From Streptomyces triticagri (GTDB lineage Bacteria; Actinomycetota; Actinomycetes; Streptomycetales; Streptomycetaceae): a stretch of DNA of 62,292 bases. This document shows, one piece after another, positions 17,263 to 25,251 of the stretch. Position 1 is the first letter of the stretch. Every line of letters begins with the position of its first letter. The stretch lies in NCBI RefSeq assembly GCF_003429565.1, contig NZ_QUAK01000122.1, positions 1-62,292 on the forward strand. Direction: 5' to 3'. A program made the translations under genes and the position numbers. A model generated the notes under the pieces. That model saw only the letters and a program-made list of their open reading frames with translations. It was not told the origin of the DNA and did no database searches.

Positions 17263-17940
17263 ATGCGTTTGTTGATCGTGGAGGACGAGAAGCGGCTCGC
17301 CCTGTCCCTCGCCAAGGGCCTGACGGCCGAGGGCTACGCCGTGGACGTCGTGCACGACGGGCTCGAGGGCCTGCACCAGGCCGCCCAGGCCCCGTACGAC
17401 CTGATCGTCCTGGACATCATGCTGCCGGGCATGAACGGCTACCGCGTGTGCGCCGCCCTGCGTGCCGCGGGCGACGACGTGCCGATCCTGATGCTGACCG
17501 CCAAGGACGGGGAGTACGACGAGGCCGAGGGCCTGGACACCGGCGCGGACGACTATCTGACCAAGCCCTTCTCGTACGTGGTCCTGGTCGCCCGGGTGAA
17601 GGCGCTGCTGCGCCGCCGCGGTTCGGCCGGTCCCTCACCGATCCTGAATCTGCCCGGTCTGCGCCTGGACACCGCCGCCCGCCGTGCGTACCGCCTCGAG
17701 GGAGACGGCGAGTGCGAAGTGACCCTCACCGCGAAGGAGTTCGCGGTACTGGAGCAACTCGCGGTGCGGTCCGGGCAGTTGGTGTCCAAGGCGCAGATCC
17801 TGGAAGCCGTCTGGGACTTCGCCTACGACGGCGATCCGAACATCGTCGAGGTCTACATCAGCGCCCTGCGCCGCAAACTGGGCGCCGACCTGATCCGCAC
17901 CGTGCGCGGCGCCGGCTACCGCCTGGAGGCCGCCCCGTGA
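17263..17940 (+). CDS. OmpR/PhoB-family response regulator
   Basis: 225 aa. The receiver domain has an acidic pair at E7/D8, phospho-acceptor D51 in LIVLDIMLPG, T79 region MLTAKD and K about 100 (YLTKPFSY). The C-terminal winged helix contains LTAKEFAVLEQLAVRSGQ and ends VRGAGYRLEAAP, typical of PhoB/OmpR effectors. The stop overlaps the kinase start (GTGA), so the pair is translationally coupled. Syntenic with SCO5403. No Shine-Dalgarno sequence is visible before the ATG. Confidence 0.94.
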   Translation: MRLLIVEDEKRLALSLAKGLTAEGYAVDVVHDGLEGLHQAAQAPYDLIVLDIMLPGMNGYRVCAALRAAGDDVPILMLTAKDGEYDEAEGLDTGADDYLTKPFSYVVLVARVKALLRRRGSAGPSPILNLPGLRLDTAARRAYRLEGDGECEVTLTAKEFAVLEQLAVRSGQLVSKAQILEAVWDFAYDGDPNIVEVYISALRRKLGADLIRTVRGAGYRLEAAP

Positions 17941-19487
17941 GCCTGTGGCACCCCGTCTTCGCCTCCGTGCGCGCCAGGGCCGCCCTCGCGGCAACTGCCG
18001 TGGTGGCCGTGGCACTTGTCGTCGCGAGCGCGGCTCTGCTCCTCTCGCTGCGCACCACCCTGACGGGCCAGGCGGACTCCGACGCCGAGACGGCTGCCCG
18101 CCGCGTGGCCGCCCAGCTCGCCTCCGGCGTCTCCTACTCGAAACTCGAACTGCCCGACGGCGAGGACAGCCCCGTGCAGGTCGTGGACGGACAGGGCCGT
18201 CTGCGGGCGGCGAGCGACGATCTGGAGGCGATCAGCGGCACCGGCGTCACCGCCGTACGCCCCGGCACGGACCCCGCACAGGACCAGCAGCGCGACGACG
18301 GCGGCGACAGCGGCGGCGACGACCGCGACGACCGAGGCGACGACGGTGACGACGCCTCCGACGACCGAGACGACGATGACGACCCGGAGCCCGGCCGGAT
18401 GGCCGACGAGGTGGGGCCCTCCGAGGGCTCGGCCACGGTGGACGGCGACACCGCCGACTACCGTTTCGCATCGGTGGAGTTGACCACCCGCGGCGGCGAG
18501 TCCGCGACGGTGCACGCCGGCGCCCCGCTCGCGGCGGAGCGCAGTGCCGTGCGCACCGCCGCCACCGCGATGCTGATAGGCGTGCCGCTGCTGCTCGTGG
18601 TGGTCGGCGCGGTCACCTGGCTCGTCACCCGCAGAGCGCTGCGTCCCGTCGAGGGCATCCGGCGCGAGATGGCCGCGATAACCGCCTCCGAGGACCTGTC
18701 CCGGAGGGTGCCGCAGCCGGACACGTACGACGAGGTGGCGGCGCTCGCCCGCACCACGAACGAGACCCTCGGCGCCCTGGAGACGTCCGTCGAGCGCCAG
18801 CGCCGGTTCGTCGCGGACGCCTCGCACGAGCTGCGCAGCCCCATCGCCTCGCTCCGCACTCAGCTCGAAGTGGGCGCCGCACACCCGGAGTTGCTCGACG
18901 TCCAGGGTGCGGTCGTGGACACCGTACGACTGCAGCAGCTGGCCGCCGACCTGCTGTTGCTCGCCCGCCTGGACGCGGGGGAGCGGCCGGGCCAGGAGCG
19001 GATCGCGCTGCCGGCCCTGATCCGCGAGGAGCTCTCCCAGCGGACCGGCGACCGGATCGCCGTACGCAACGAGCCGGGCGAGCCGGCCACGAGAGAGCTC
19101 GAAGTGATCGGCTCCCGGCGCCAGTTGGCCCGGATCCTCGGCAATCTGCTGGACAACGCCCAGCGGCACGCCGACAGCCGCGTCACCGTCACGACCCGGG
19201 TGGACGGCGATTTCGCCGTGCTCGGGGTCGTGGACGACGGGCCGGGCGTGCCCCTGGTCGAGCGGGAGCGGGTCTTCGAGCGGTTCGTGCGACTGGACGA
19301 CGCCAGGAGCCGGGACGACGGTGGCGCCGGTCTGGGCCTGGCCATCGCCCGGGATGTCGCGGAGCGGCACAGCGGCCGCCTGACGGTCGGCGGGTCGGCG
19401 GACGGCGGTGCACTCTTCGAGCTGTGGCTGCCCCGGTGCCCGGACGGTGGTCCGCGGTACGGCAGCCCCAGTGGGCACGCGCCCTGA
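17937..19487 (+). CDS. Sensor histidine kinase with Asp-rich sensor loop
   Basis: 516 aa. GTG start overlaps the regulator stop. TM1 is about residues 16-38, an extracytoplasmic loop spans about 40-205, and TM2 is about 208-230. A HAMP domain follows, then HisKA with H297 in DASHELRSPIASL, and a HATPase with N-box LGNLLDNAQRH and G-boxes DDGPGVP and GGAGLGLAIA. Residues 116-150 of the loop are a run of Asp, Gly and Arg (DDRDDRGDDGDDASDDRDDDDD), an obvious candidate for divalent-cation or cationic-ligand binding. The PepSY protein on the other strand carries a similar tract. Confidence 0.93.
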   Translation: MSLWHPVFASVRARAALAATAVVAVALVVASAALLLSLRTTLTGQADSDAETAARRVAAQLASGVSYSKLELPDGEDSPVQVVDGQGRLRAASDDLEAISGTGVTAVRPGTDPAQDQQRDDGGDSGGDDRDDRGDDGDDASDDRDDDDDPEPGRMADEVGPSEGSATVDGDTADYRFASVELTTRGGESATVHAGAPLAAERSAVRTAATAMLIGVPLLLVVVGAVTWLVTRRALRPVEGIRREMAAITASEDLSRRVPQPDTYDEVAALARTTNETLGALETSVERQRRFVADASHELRSPIASLRTQLEVGAAHPELLDVQGAVVDTVRLQQLAADLLLLARLDAGERPGQERIALPALIREELSQRTGDRIAVRNEPGEPATRELEVIGSRRQLARILGNLLDNAQRHADSRVTVTTRVDGDFAVLGVVDDGPGVPLVERERVFERFVRLDDARSRDDGGAGLGLAIARDVAERHSGRLTVGGSADGGALFELWLPRCPDGGPRYGSPSGHAP

Positions 19488-19508
19488 GTCAGCTGCCAGG
19501 GTTCGGCG

Positions 19509-19985
19509 TCAGGGTTTGCCGCGGCGCCCGCGCAGCTTCTCGGCGAGGGGCTCGAGGGTGGCCTGCAGGGCCCGGAGGTCGGCGGGGTCGATGAGGTCGA
19601 TGAAATGGCTGCGCACCGAGGTCACATGGTGCGGGGCCACCTTGTGCATCGTTTCCATGCCCTCCTCGGTCAGTACGGCGTACAGTCCGCGGCGGTCCGA
19701 TTCGCAGTGCTCGCGGCGGACCAGGCCGGCCTTCTCCATGCGGGTGATCTGGTGCGAGAGGCGGCTCTTGGACTGCAGCGTCGATGCGGCGAGGTCGCTC
19801 ATGCGCATCCGGTGCTCCTCGGACTCCGAGAGATTCACCAGGATCTCGTAGTCGTTCATGGTCAGGCCGAACGGCTGGAGGTCCTTCTCGAGCTGATGCG
19901 TGAGAAGTCTGTTCACCTCCAGATGGGTGCGCCACGCGCACTGTTCGGCGTCGGTCAGCCAGGGGGTGGCCGTCTCGGTCTCCAT
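19509..19985 (-). CDS. absC: AbsC-like MarR-family regulator
   Basis: 158 aa, equal in length to S. coelicolor AbsC (SCO5405), with the same neighbourhood. AbsC is a pleiotropic MarR regulator of antibiotic production that also acts on zinc-related genes and the coelibactin cluster. The winged helix spans about residues 45-115: LTMNDYEILVNLSESEEHRMRMSDLAASTLQSKSRLSHQITRMEKAGLV, then CESDRRGLYAVLTEEG. I choose METETATPWLTD; a TAGAAT box lies exactly 7 nt before the ATG with no Shine-Dalgarno, so the transcript is probably leaderless. Only 21 nt separate it from the convergent kinase gene. Confidence 0.9.
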   Translation of the reverse strand: METETATPWLTDAEQCAWRTHLEVNRLLTHQLEKDLQPFGLTMNDYEILVNLSESEEHRMRMSDLAASTLQSKSRLSHQITRMEKAGLVRREHCESDRRGLYAVLTEEGMETMHKVAPHHVTSVRSHFIDLIDPADLRALQATLEPLAEKLRGRRGKP

Positions 19986-19992
19986 AGATTCG

Positions 19993-19998
19993 ATTCTA
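19993..19998 (-). promoter_or_regulatory. -10 box for absC, leaderless
   Basis: TAGAAT on the minus strand, 7 nt before the ATG. A loosely palindromic CCTTTCAACATTTTAGG lies directly upstream and may bind the regulator itself. The -35 is unclear (TTCACC, 15 nt away). Confidence 0.5.
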
Positions 19999-20126
19999 CC
20001 TAAAATGTTGAAAGGTGAACGAGCGGTTGCGGATGTGACGCCTCCCACGCGGGCTCCGGAGCCCCGGCCGAGCGGTGCATCCCAGGGGCGGATGCGCGTT
20101 CGACGTCACACTCTGCAGACTACCGC

Positions 20127-20906
20127 TCACAGCCCGAAGCGACGCTGGAGGTCCCCGCCTTGGCCGGGAACCCTCGGTACCCCCGAGCGCCCCGCGGACC
20201 CCCGCCCACCCTGTCCTCCCGGCACTCCCGCCTGCCCCGGGACGACTCCCGTCGCCTGGTCGGGCAGCAGGGTCTCGGTGGACTGCAGCAGCACCGTGCC
20301 GGCCCCCACGAACTCGAACTGGTGCTCCTCGCCCGAGGTCCCGCCGATGCCGGTCAGGGCCCGTACGCCACCGAGTACACCGCGCAGATAGCCGTGGTCG
20401 TAGTGGTGGCAGGGCGAGGGGCAGTCGGCCCAGCCGACCAGGGCCTGCGGGTCCACCCGCAGGGGCGGTTCCATGAACACCACCGGGCCGTTGGACGCGG
20501 CCACGAACTTGCCCGTGCCGATCAGGGTCAGAAAGCCCGGCACGATCGACTGCTTCAACGAGAGACTTGGCTGAAAAGCGAGCAGATTGCCCGAGCGAAC
20601 GGTCAGATTGCCGTCGTCGAGGTCGTACGAGTTCACATCGAAGGCCCGGTCCGCGAGGAGCATCTTGCCGCTGCCCTGGGCCACCACCCAGTCGCTCGCG
20701 TGAAGGGGCGAATGGAAGCTCGTACGCACCAGCCGGTCCAGCGGGCCGTGCCCGATGCCGTGGAAGTCGACCTGCCCGTAGTAGGCGATCATCTTCCCCT
20801 TCTGCAGGAACCACTGGCTGCCCTTGAGCTCCACGCAGAAGGTGTAGTCGTTGACGTTGTCGTCGACCGGCAGGGTCGTCGGGTCGTGGATCACCGGGCC
20901 GTTCAC
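20127..20906 (-). CDS. AIM24-family protein (third of three)
   Basis: 259 aa, GTG start overlapping the stop of the preceding gene (GTGA), with GGAGGAGA upstream. The core is all-beta, with Gly-rich turns such as VVAQGSGKMLLADRAFDVNSYDLDDGNLTVRSGNLLAFQPSL, matching the AIM24/TIGR00266 beta-barrel fold. The last 35 residues are a Gly/Pro/Gln tail (GVVPGQAGVPGGQGG) absent from its two siblings. No signal peptide is seen. The biochemical role of bacterial AIM24 proteins is unknown; the mitochondrial relative affects inner-membrane organisation. Confidence 0.87.
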   Translation of the reverse strand: MNGPVIHDPTTLPVDDNVNDYTFCVELKGSQWFLQKGKMIAYYGQVDFHGIGHGPLDRLVRTSFHSPLHASDWVVAQGSGKMLLADRAFDVNSYDLDDGNLTVRSGNLLAFQPSLSLKQSIVPGFLTLIGTGKFVAASNGPVVFMEPPLRVDPQALVGWADCPSPCHHYDHGYLRGVLGGVRALTGIGGTSGEEHQFEFVGAGTVLLQSTETLLPDQATGVVPGQAGVPGGQGGRGSAGRSGVPRVPGQGGDLQRRFGL

Positions 20907-21553
20907 AGCTTCTCCTCCGAGGCCTGGACGTACACCGCGCCGCTGCCGGACAGCTGCAGCTGGAAGGCCTCGCCGGAGCCGCGGCCGACCATGTCGCGCC
21001 AACCGAGCGCGGTCGAGAGCTTGTTGGTCACGTCCCCGTGGTGGGCGACGTACGCCTGTGGGTCGACATGGACCGGGTGCTGCGGGGTGATCGGGACCTC
21101 GAGCACCCCGCCGTGCGCCATCACCGCGACCGCTCCGTGCCCCTTGAGGGTCGTGGTGAACAGGCCCTGGCCGCTCACCTGTCCGCGGACCATGCCCATC
21201 ACACCGCCCTGCGAGCCGAGGAAGACCGTGCCCTGCTCCAGGGTGCCGTCGAAGGCGAGCAGCCGGTCCGCCTCCACGAAGAGGGTGTCCCCGGACAGAT
21301 TGATCACCTGGATGTGGTGGCCGCCGTGCCCGAACATCACGGTGCCACTGCCTTCCACCGTCATCAGCGGCGTCGCCTCGTTCGCCACCCGGCGGCCGAT
21401 CATCGACATCACGCCGCCCTGGCCGCCCTGCACATTGGGCGTGAACGACACCTCGCCCCGGTACGCCAGCATCGCGCCGCGCTGCGAGAACATCCGCTGC
21501 CCGGGCACGATCGTGGCCTCCACCATCTTCGAGTTGACCTCGCGGAAGGGCAT
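20903..21553 (-). CDS. AIM24-family protein (second of three)
   Basis: 216 aa, ATG with GGGGAGA about 8 nt upstream, starting 1 nt after the first gene's stop. It shows the same beta-rich pattern as its neighbours (FSQRGAMLAYRGEVSF, GHGGHHIQVINLSGDTLFVEADRLLAFDGTLEQG, GQGLFTTTLKGHGAVAVMAHGG). The GHGGHH cluster is a possible metal site, but this is a guess. The three genes are tightly coupled and should make proteins in similar amounts, perhaps a hetero-oligomer. Confidence 0.88.
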   Translation of the reverse strand: MPFREVNSKMVEATIVPGQRMFSQRGAMLAYRGEVSFTPNVQGGQGGVMSMIGRRVANEATPLMTVEGSGTVMFGHGGHHIQVINLSGDTLFVEADRLLAFDGTLEQGTVFLGSQGGVMGMVRGQVSGQGLFTTTLKGHGAVAVMAHGGVLEVPITPQHPVHVDPQAYVAHHGDVTNKLSTALGWRDMVGRGSGEAFQLQLSGSGAVYVQASEEKL

Positions 21554-21554
21554 C

Positions 21555-22193
21555 TCAGATCTCCCCGCCGATCGTGTTGCGCTCGCTGGGCTGTACGTAC
21601 ACGAGTCCGTCGCCCTCGAAGCGGATCTGGAAGGATTCGCCGGAGCCCTCGCCCATGAAGGTGCGGAAGCTCACGCCGGACTGGAAGGACTGCCGGACAT
21701 TCCCCTGATGTGCGATGTACGCCCCCGGGTCGACGATCAGCGGGTACTGCGGCGTCACGCGCAGCACCACCGCGGTGCCGTCGGACATCAGCGCGACCTG
21801 GCCGGTGCCCTCGACGGTGGTGGTGAACAGGCCGTTGCCCTGCGAGGCGCCGCGCAGGCCGGTGAAGGTGGTGCCGGTGCGCAGCGAGCTGTCGGCGCAG
21901 AGCAGATTGCTGGACTCGACATAGAGCTTGTCGCCGGCCAGCGAGACCAGATTGATCTCGGCGGCGCGGTCCGCGAACCAGCAGGTGCCCTGGCCCTTCA
22001 CCTCCATGATCGTCATCTGCTCGCCGGTGAGCCGGCGGGTCACCATGCCGCGCAGGCCCTCACCGCCGCCGGTCAGCTTCTTGAACGCCATGGTGCCGTC
22101 GTACGCCACCATCGCGCCGTTCTTCGCCTTCACGGAGTCGCCGGACATGTCGACGGCGAGCACCTTGCTGCCTTGGAGTCGGAACTGAGCCAC
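21555..22193 (-). CDS. AIM24-family protein (first of three)
   Basis: 212 aa, GTG start. It shares the AIM24 pattern: KNGAMVAYDGTMAFKK, GQGTCWFADRAAEINLVSLAGDKLYVESSNLLCAD, GNGLFTTTVEGTGQVALMSDG and a C-terminal GEGSGESFQIRFEGDGLVYVQPSE. The second copy ends with the parallel GRGSGEAFQLQLSGSGAVYVQASE, so the genes arose by tandem duplication. No Shine-Dalgarno sequence is visible; TACCGT lies 6 nt before the GTG. Upstream is the divergent DUF3817 gene. absC lies 141 nt beyond the end of the operon on the same strand, and read-through into it is possible. Confidence 0.88.
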   Translation of the reverse strand: MAQFRLQGSKVLAVDMSGDSVKAKNGAMVAYDGTMAFKKLTGGGEGLRGMVTRRLTGEQMTIMEVKGQGTCWFADRAAEINLVSLAGDKLYVESSNLLCADSSLRTGTTFTGLRGASQGNGLFTTTVEGTGQVALMSDGTAVVLRVTPQYPLIVDPGAYIAHQGNVRQSFQSGVSFRTFMGEGSGESFQIRFEGDGLVYVQPSERNTIGGEI

Positions 22194-22291
22194 GTCAAGA
22201 CGGTAGCCGGGCGGGCATCCCGCTGACAGGGGCCCGGAGGACGATCCGTACCCTGAAGGAACCCCGATCCCTCTTCACCCGAAGGTGACCC

Positions 22292-22636
22292 GTGGACATC
22301 AAGACCGCATCCGCCCTGCGCCGCCTCCGCCTGGTCTCGGCCCCCGAGGCCGTGTCCTTCCTGCTGCTGCTCGTCTGCTCGGTGCTCAAGCGCACCACGG
22401 ACTTCAACGCGGTCCCGGTGATGGGCGCCATCCACGGCATCCTCTTCGTGCTGTACGTGATCTTCTGGCTGGACGCCTGGTCCAAGGCGAAGTGGGACTT
22501 CAAGCGGGCCGCGCTCTACTTCGTCCTGTCGGTCCTGCCGACGGGCGGCTTCTTCGCCGACCGCAAGCTGAAGGCGGAGGCGGAGTCCGCGGTCATCGCC
22601 TCGCGCGCGCGGCGTGAGGGCGTAGTCGGAGCGTAG
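22292..22636 (+). CDS. DUF3817 membrane protein A
   Basis: 114 aa, GTG start with GAAGGTGA before it. Three membrane helices are expected (about residues 12-32, 42-62 and 74-90). Conserved features are the HGILFVLYVIFWLDAWSKAKW block and PTGGFFADRKLK near the end, as in the DUF3817 (YdzA-like) family. The function is unknown. A second member lies at 29409-29747 in this window and aligns over the same blocks (HGWLYVVYLVMAFDVGSKAK, PTAAFFVERKL). Confidence 0.9.
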   Translation: MDIKTASALRRLRLVSAPEAVSFLLLLVCSVLKRTTDFNAVPVMGAIHGILFVLYVIFWLDAWSKAKWDFKRAALYFVLSVLPTGGFFADRKLKAEAESAVIASRARREGVVGA

Positions 22637-22690
22637 CGCCTCCCGGCTGGGGGTTCGGGTTTCTCGCCCTGCCCCGGCACAGGGCGCCTT

Positions 22691-22712
22691 GTCCTCAATC
22701 GCCGGACGGGCT
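22691..22712 (+). repeat. Interspersed short repeat, intergenic copy
   Basis: GTCCTCAATCGCCGGACGGG plus CT, 54 nt after the DUF3817 gene and before the GT2 gene. Same element as at 7-29 and 62271-62292. Confidence 0.8.
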
Positions 22713-22846
22713 CCACACGCAACTCCCATGGGCCGTACGGGACGTGTTGCGGCAAAAGCCCCTCGCTCGGCCGACCTCCGGTCGACACGCCGGTATATCT
22801 CCCCTTTTGTGGGGATATCGGTTCGTCGATCAGGTTGGAGGGCGCT

Positions 22847-24637
22847 GTGCGGCCCGAGGGCTACGACTACGAAACCCACAGCACGCTCGCCGGTCCCTTC
22901 CAGGACCCCGGCACCGGCGCCTACCGCGTGCAGTACCGGCGACTGCTCTCCACCGAGCCGCACCGAATACGCGCCGTCCTGCTGATGCTGCTGGCGCCGC
23001 TGCTCACCGCGGCGCTCCTGCTGTATCTGGTCTGGCCCTCGCACTGGACTCAGCGCGAGGGCGCCGACAGCTGGCTGGTCGTGCTCGACGCGACGATGCT
23101 GATAGCCATCGGCTTGATCGAGCTGTTCATGGTCGTCAACGTGGTCTCGATTGCGCACGCCACCCTCGTCGCCCGCGACCCGATACCCGTCCCGCCCGAG
23201 CCCGGCACCCGCGTCGCCTTCATCACCACGTACGTGCCGGGCAAGGAGCCGATATCCATGGTCCGCGCCACCCTCGAGGGCGCGATACGGATGCGGCACG
23301 ACGGACCCTTCGACGTCTGGCTCCTGGACGAGGGCGACGACGCCACCGCCAAGGCGCTCTGCGCCGAGCTCGGCGTCCGCCACTTCACCCGCTCCGGCGT
23401 CCCCGAATGGAACCGCGCCTCCGGCGTCCACAAGGCCAAGACCAAGCACGGCAACTACAACGCCTGGATCGCCATGCACGGCGGCGAGTACGAGTTCTTC
23501 GCCTCCGTCGACACCGACCATGTGCCGCAGCCCAACTTCCTGGAGCGGATGCTCGGATACTTCCGCGACCCGGACGTCGCCTTCGTCGTCGGCCCGCAGG
23601 TCTACGGCAACTACGACGGGGCCGTCACCAAGGCCGCCGAGTCCCAGCAGTTCCTCTTCCACGCGCTGATCCAGCGGGCCGGCAACTGCTACCGCGCCCC
23701 CATGTTCGTCGGCACCAACAACGCCGTACGCATCTCCGCGGTCAAGCAGGTCGGCGGCCTCTACGACTCGATCACCGAGGACATGGCCACCGGCTTCGAG
23801 CTGCACCGCACCCGCAATCCCCGCACCCGCAAGTACTGGCGGTCCGTATATACCCCGGACGTGCTCGCCGTCGGCGAGGGCCCGGCCTCCTGGACCGACT
23901 TCTTCACCCAGCAGCTGCGCTGGTCCCGGGGCACGTACGAGACGCTCTTCAAGCAGTACCGCAAGGCGTTCTTCCGGATGCCGCCCGGGCGCTTCTTCAA
24001 CTACTCCCTGATGCTCGTCTACTACCCGATGACCGCGGTCAACTGGATGCTCGGCGTGCTCAGTTGCGGACTCTTCCTGTGGTTCGGCGCCTCCGGCACG
24101 CAGGTCGCCGCCTCCATCTGGCTGATGCTCTACACGGACGCCGCCGCCCTGCAGGTCGGCCTCTATCTCTGGAACCGCCGGCACAACGTCTCGCCGCACG
24201 AACCGGAGGGCTCCGGCGGACTCGCCGGCATGGCGATGTCCGCGCTGTCGGCGCCCATCTACCTCAAGTCGCTCGGCGAGGCGGTGCTGCGCCGGCCCAG
24301 CCGCTTCGTGGTCACCCCCAAGGGAAACGACGCCAGCCCGGACCGGCTGCAGACCTTCCGGATCCATCTGGGCTGGGCGGTGCTGATCGCCACCTCCCTC
24401 GCCGCCTCCCTGGTGCTCGACCACACCCATGTCGCCATGCGCACCTGGGCCACCCTGGCCCTGGTGATCTCACTGGCCCCGGTCACCATCTGGGGGTACG
24501 GAGAGCTCAAGGAACGCCGCGAGCGCCGGGCCCGTGCGACCGAGCACGTACTGGCCGCCCTGCCGGCCCCGGAGCCGGAGCACGCCACGGTGAGCGCGGG
24601 CGCCACGGTCGGCAGCAGTTCCTCCGGGGGCCGTTGA
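22847..24637 (+). CDS. GT2 glycosyltransferase, cellulose-synthase-like
   Basis: 596 aa processive family 2 glycosyltransferase in the plasma membrane. Two N-terminal helices (about 43-63, 78-100) precede the catalytic domain, and about four helices follow. Catalytic signatures are intact: DEGDD near 161, DTD at 222-224, TED at 310-312 and QQLRW at 355-359. This motif set marks enzymes that polymerise and export beta-glucans or similar polymers. I prefer the GTG at 22847 (GGAGG 6 nt upstream) over a TTG four codons earlier. No PilZ domain is seen. The GH6 cellulase 0.6 kb downstream on the other strand recalls the cslA/cslZ pairing at hyphal tips. Product not proven. Confidence 0.88.
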   Translation: MRPEGYDYETHSTLAGPFQDPGTGAYRVQYRRLLSTEPHRIRAVLLMLLAPLLTAALLLYLVWPSHWTQREGADSWLVVLDATMLIAIGLIELFMVVNVVSIAHATLVARDPIPVPPEPGTRVAFITTYVPGKEPISMVRATLEGAIRMRHDGPFDVWLLDEGDDATAKALCAELGVRHFTRSGVPEWNRASGVHKAKTKHGNYNAWIAMHGGEYEFFASVDTDHVPQPNFLERMLGYFRDPDVAFVVGPQVYGNYDGAVTKAAESQQFLFHALIQRAGNCYRAPMFVGTNNAVRISAVKQVGGLYDSITEDMATGFELHRTRNPRTRKYWRSVYTPDVLAVGEGPASWTDFFTQQLRWSRGTYETLFKQYRKAFFRMPPGRFFNYSLMLVYYPMTAVNWMLGVLSCGLFLWFGASGTQVAASIWLMLYTDAAALQVGLYLWNRRHNVSPHEPEGSGGLAGMAMSALSAPIYLKSLGEAVLRRPSRFVVTPKGNDASPDRLQTFRIHLGWAVLIATSLAASLVLDHTHVAMRTWATLALVISLAPVTIWGYGELKERRERRARATEHVLAALPAPEPEHATVSAGATVGSSSSGGR

Positions 24638-24713
24638 CCGGCACAGCACCTGCGCCGAGCGCCGCGTCCGAATTCCGCCGGTGGGCCGGAGTCCGGGCGC
24701 GGATGCTTGCCGT

Positions 24714-25232
24714 ATGAGCACCTACGAAGCACGCCCCGTTCCGGCCGGCGTACTCGACGAGCTGCGGACACGCGACGACTCCGGCCGCCCGCTGCGGCCC
24801 TTCACGGCCACCGAGGACGGCATCCCGATGGACTCTGTCGGCAGCCCCCTGCGCTGCTGTCTGCGCCCGGTGGCGCCCGGCGAGCGCATCGCCCTCGTCA
24901 GTTACGCCCCGCTGCGCCGCTGGGCCGCCGAGACCGGCGCGGACCCGGGTGCGTACGACGAGGCCGGCCCCGTCTTCATCCACGCCGAGCCATGCGAAGG
25001 GCCGCGCGGGAGAACGGAGTTCCCCTTCGCGCGGCCCGGGGCCCTGCGCACCGTCCGCCGCTACGACACGGCCGGACGCATCGCCGGCGGCCGCCTCCTG
25101 GAGATCCCCGAGGACGCGGCGGCCGGCTTCGAGAAGGCCTTCGACGAGGCCTTCGCCGACCCGTCGGTGGCCCTGGTCCATGTGCGGGCGCTCGAGTACG
25201 GCTGCTTCATGTTCGAGGTGCGGCGGCCCTGA
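24714..25232 (+). CDS. DUF1203-domain protein
   Basis: 172 aa, soluble. It fits the DUF1203 family: an N-terminal half with DSVGSPLRCCLRPVAPGERIALVSYAPL, the central GPVFIHAEPCEG, and a C-terminus of repeated Ala/Glu-rich helix ending HVRALEYGCFMFEVRRP. I start at the ATG of MSTYEARPVPAG; eleven more codons are open but read as low-complexity. No clear ribosome-binding site is seen. The function is unknown. It converges with the GH6 gene with only 19 nt between stops. Confidence 0.83.
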   Translation: MSTYEARPVPAGVLDELRTRDDSGRPLRPFTATEDGIPMDSVGSPLRCCLRPVAPGERIALVSYAPLRRWAAETGADPGAYDEAGPVFIHAEPCEGPRGRTEFPFARPGALRTVRRYDTAGRIAGGRLLEIPEDAAAGFEKAFDEAFADPSVALVHVRALEYGCFMFEVRRP

Positions 25233-25251
25233 CCGGCGCCCCGCGAGCTGC

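Noticed and set aside
20051..20064. GGGCTCCGGAGCCC palindrome between absC and the AIM24 operon as an operator
   Set aside because: Short GC palindromes are frequent in this genome. It has no loop for a good terminator and no partner site, so it was not listed.
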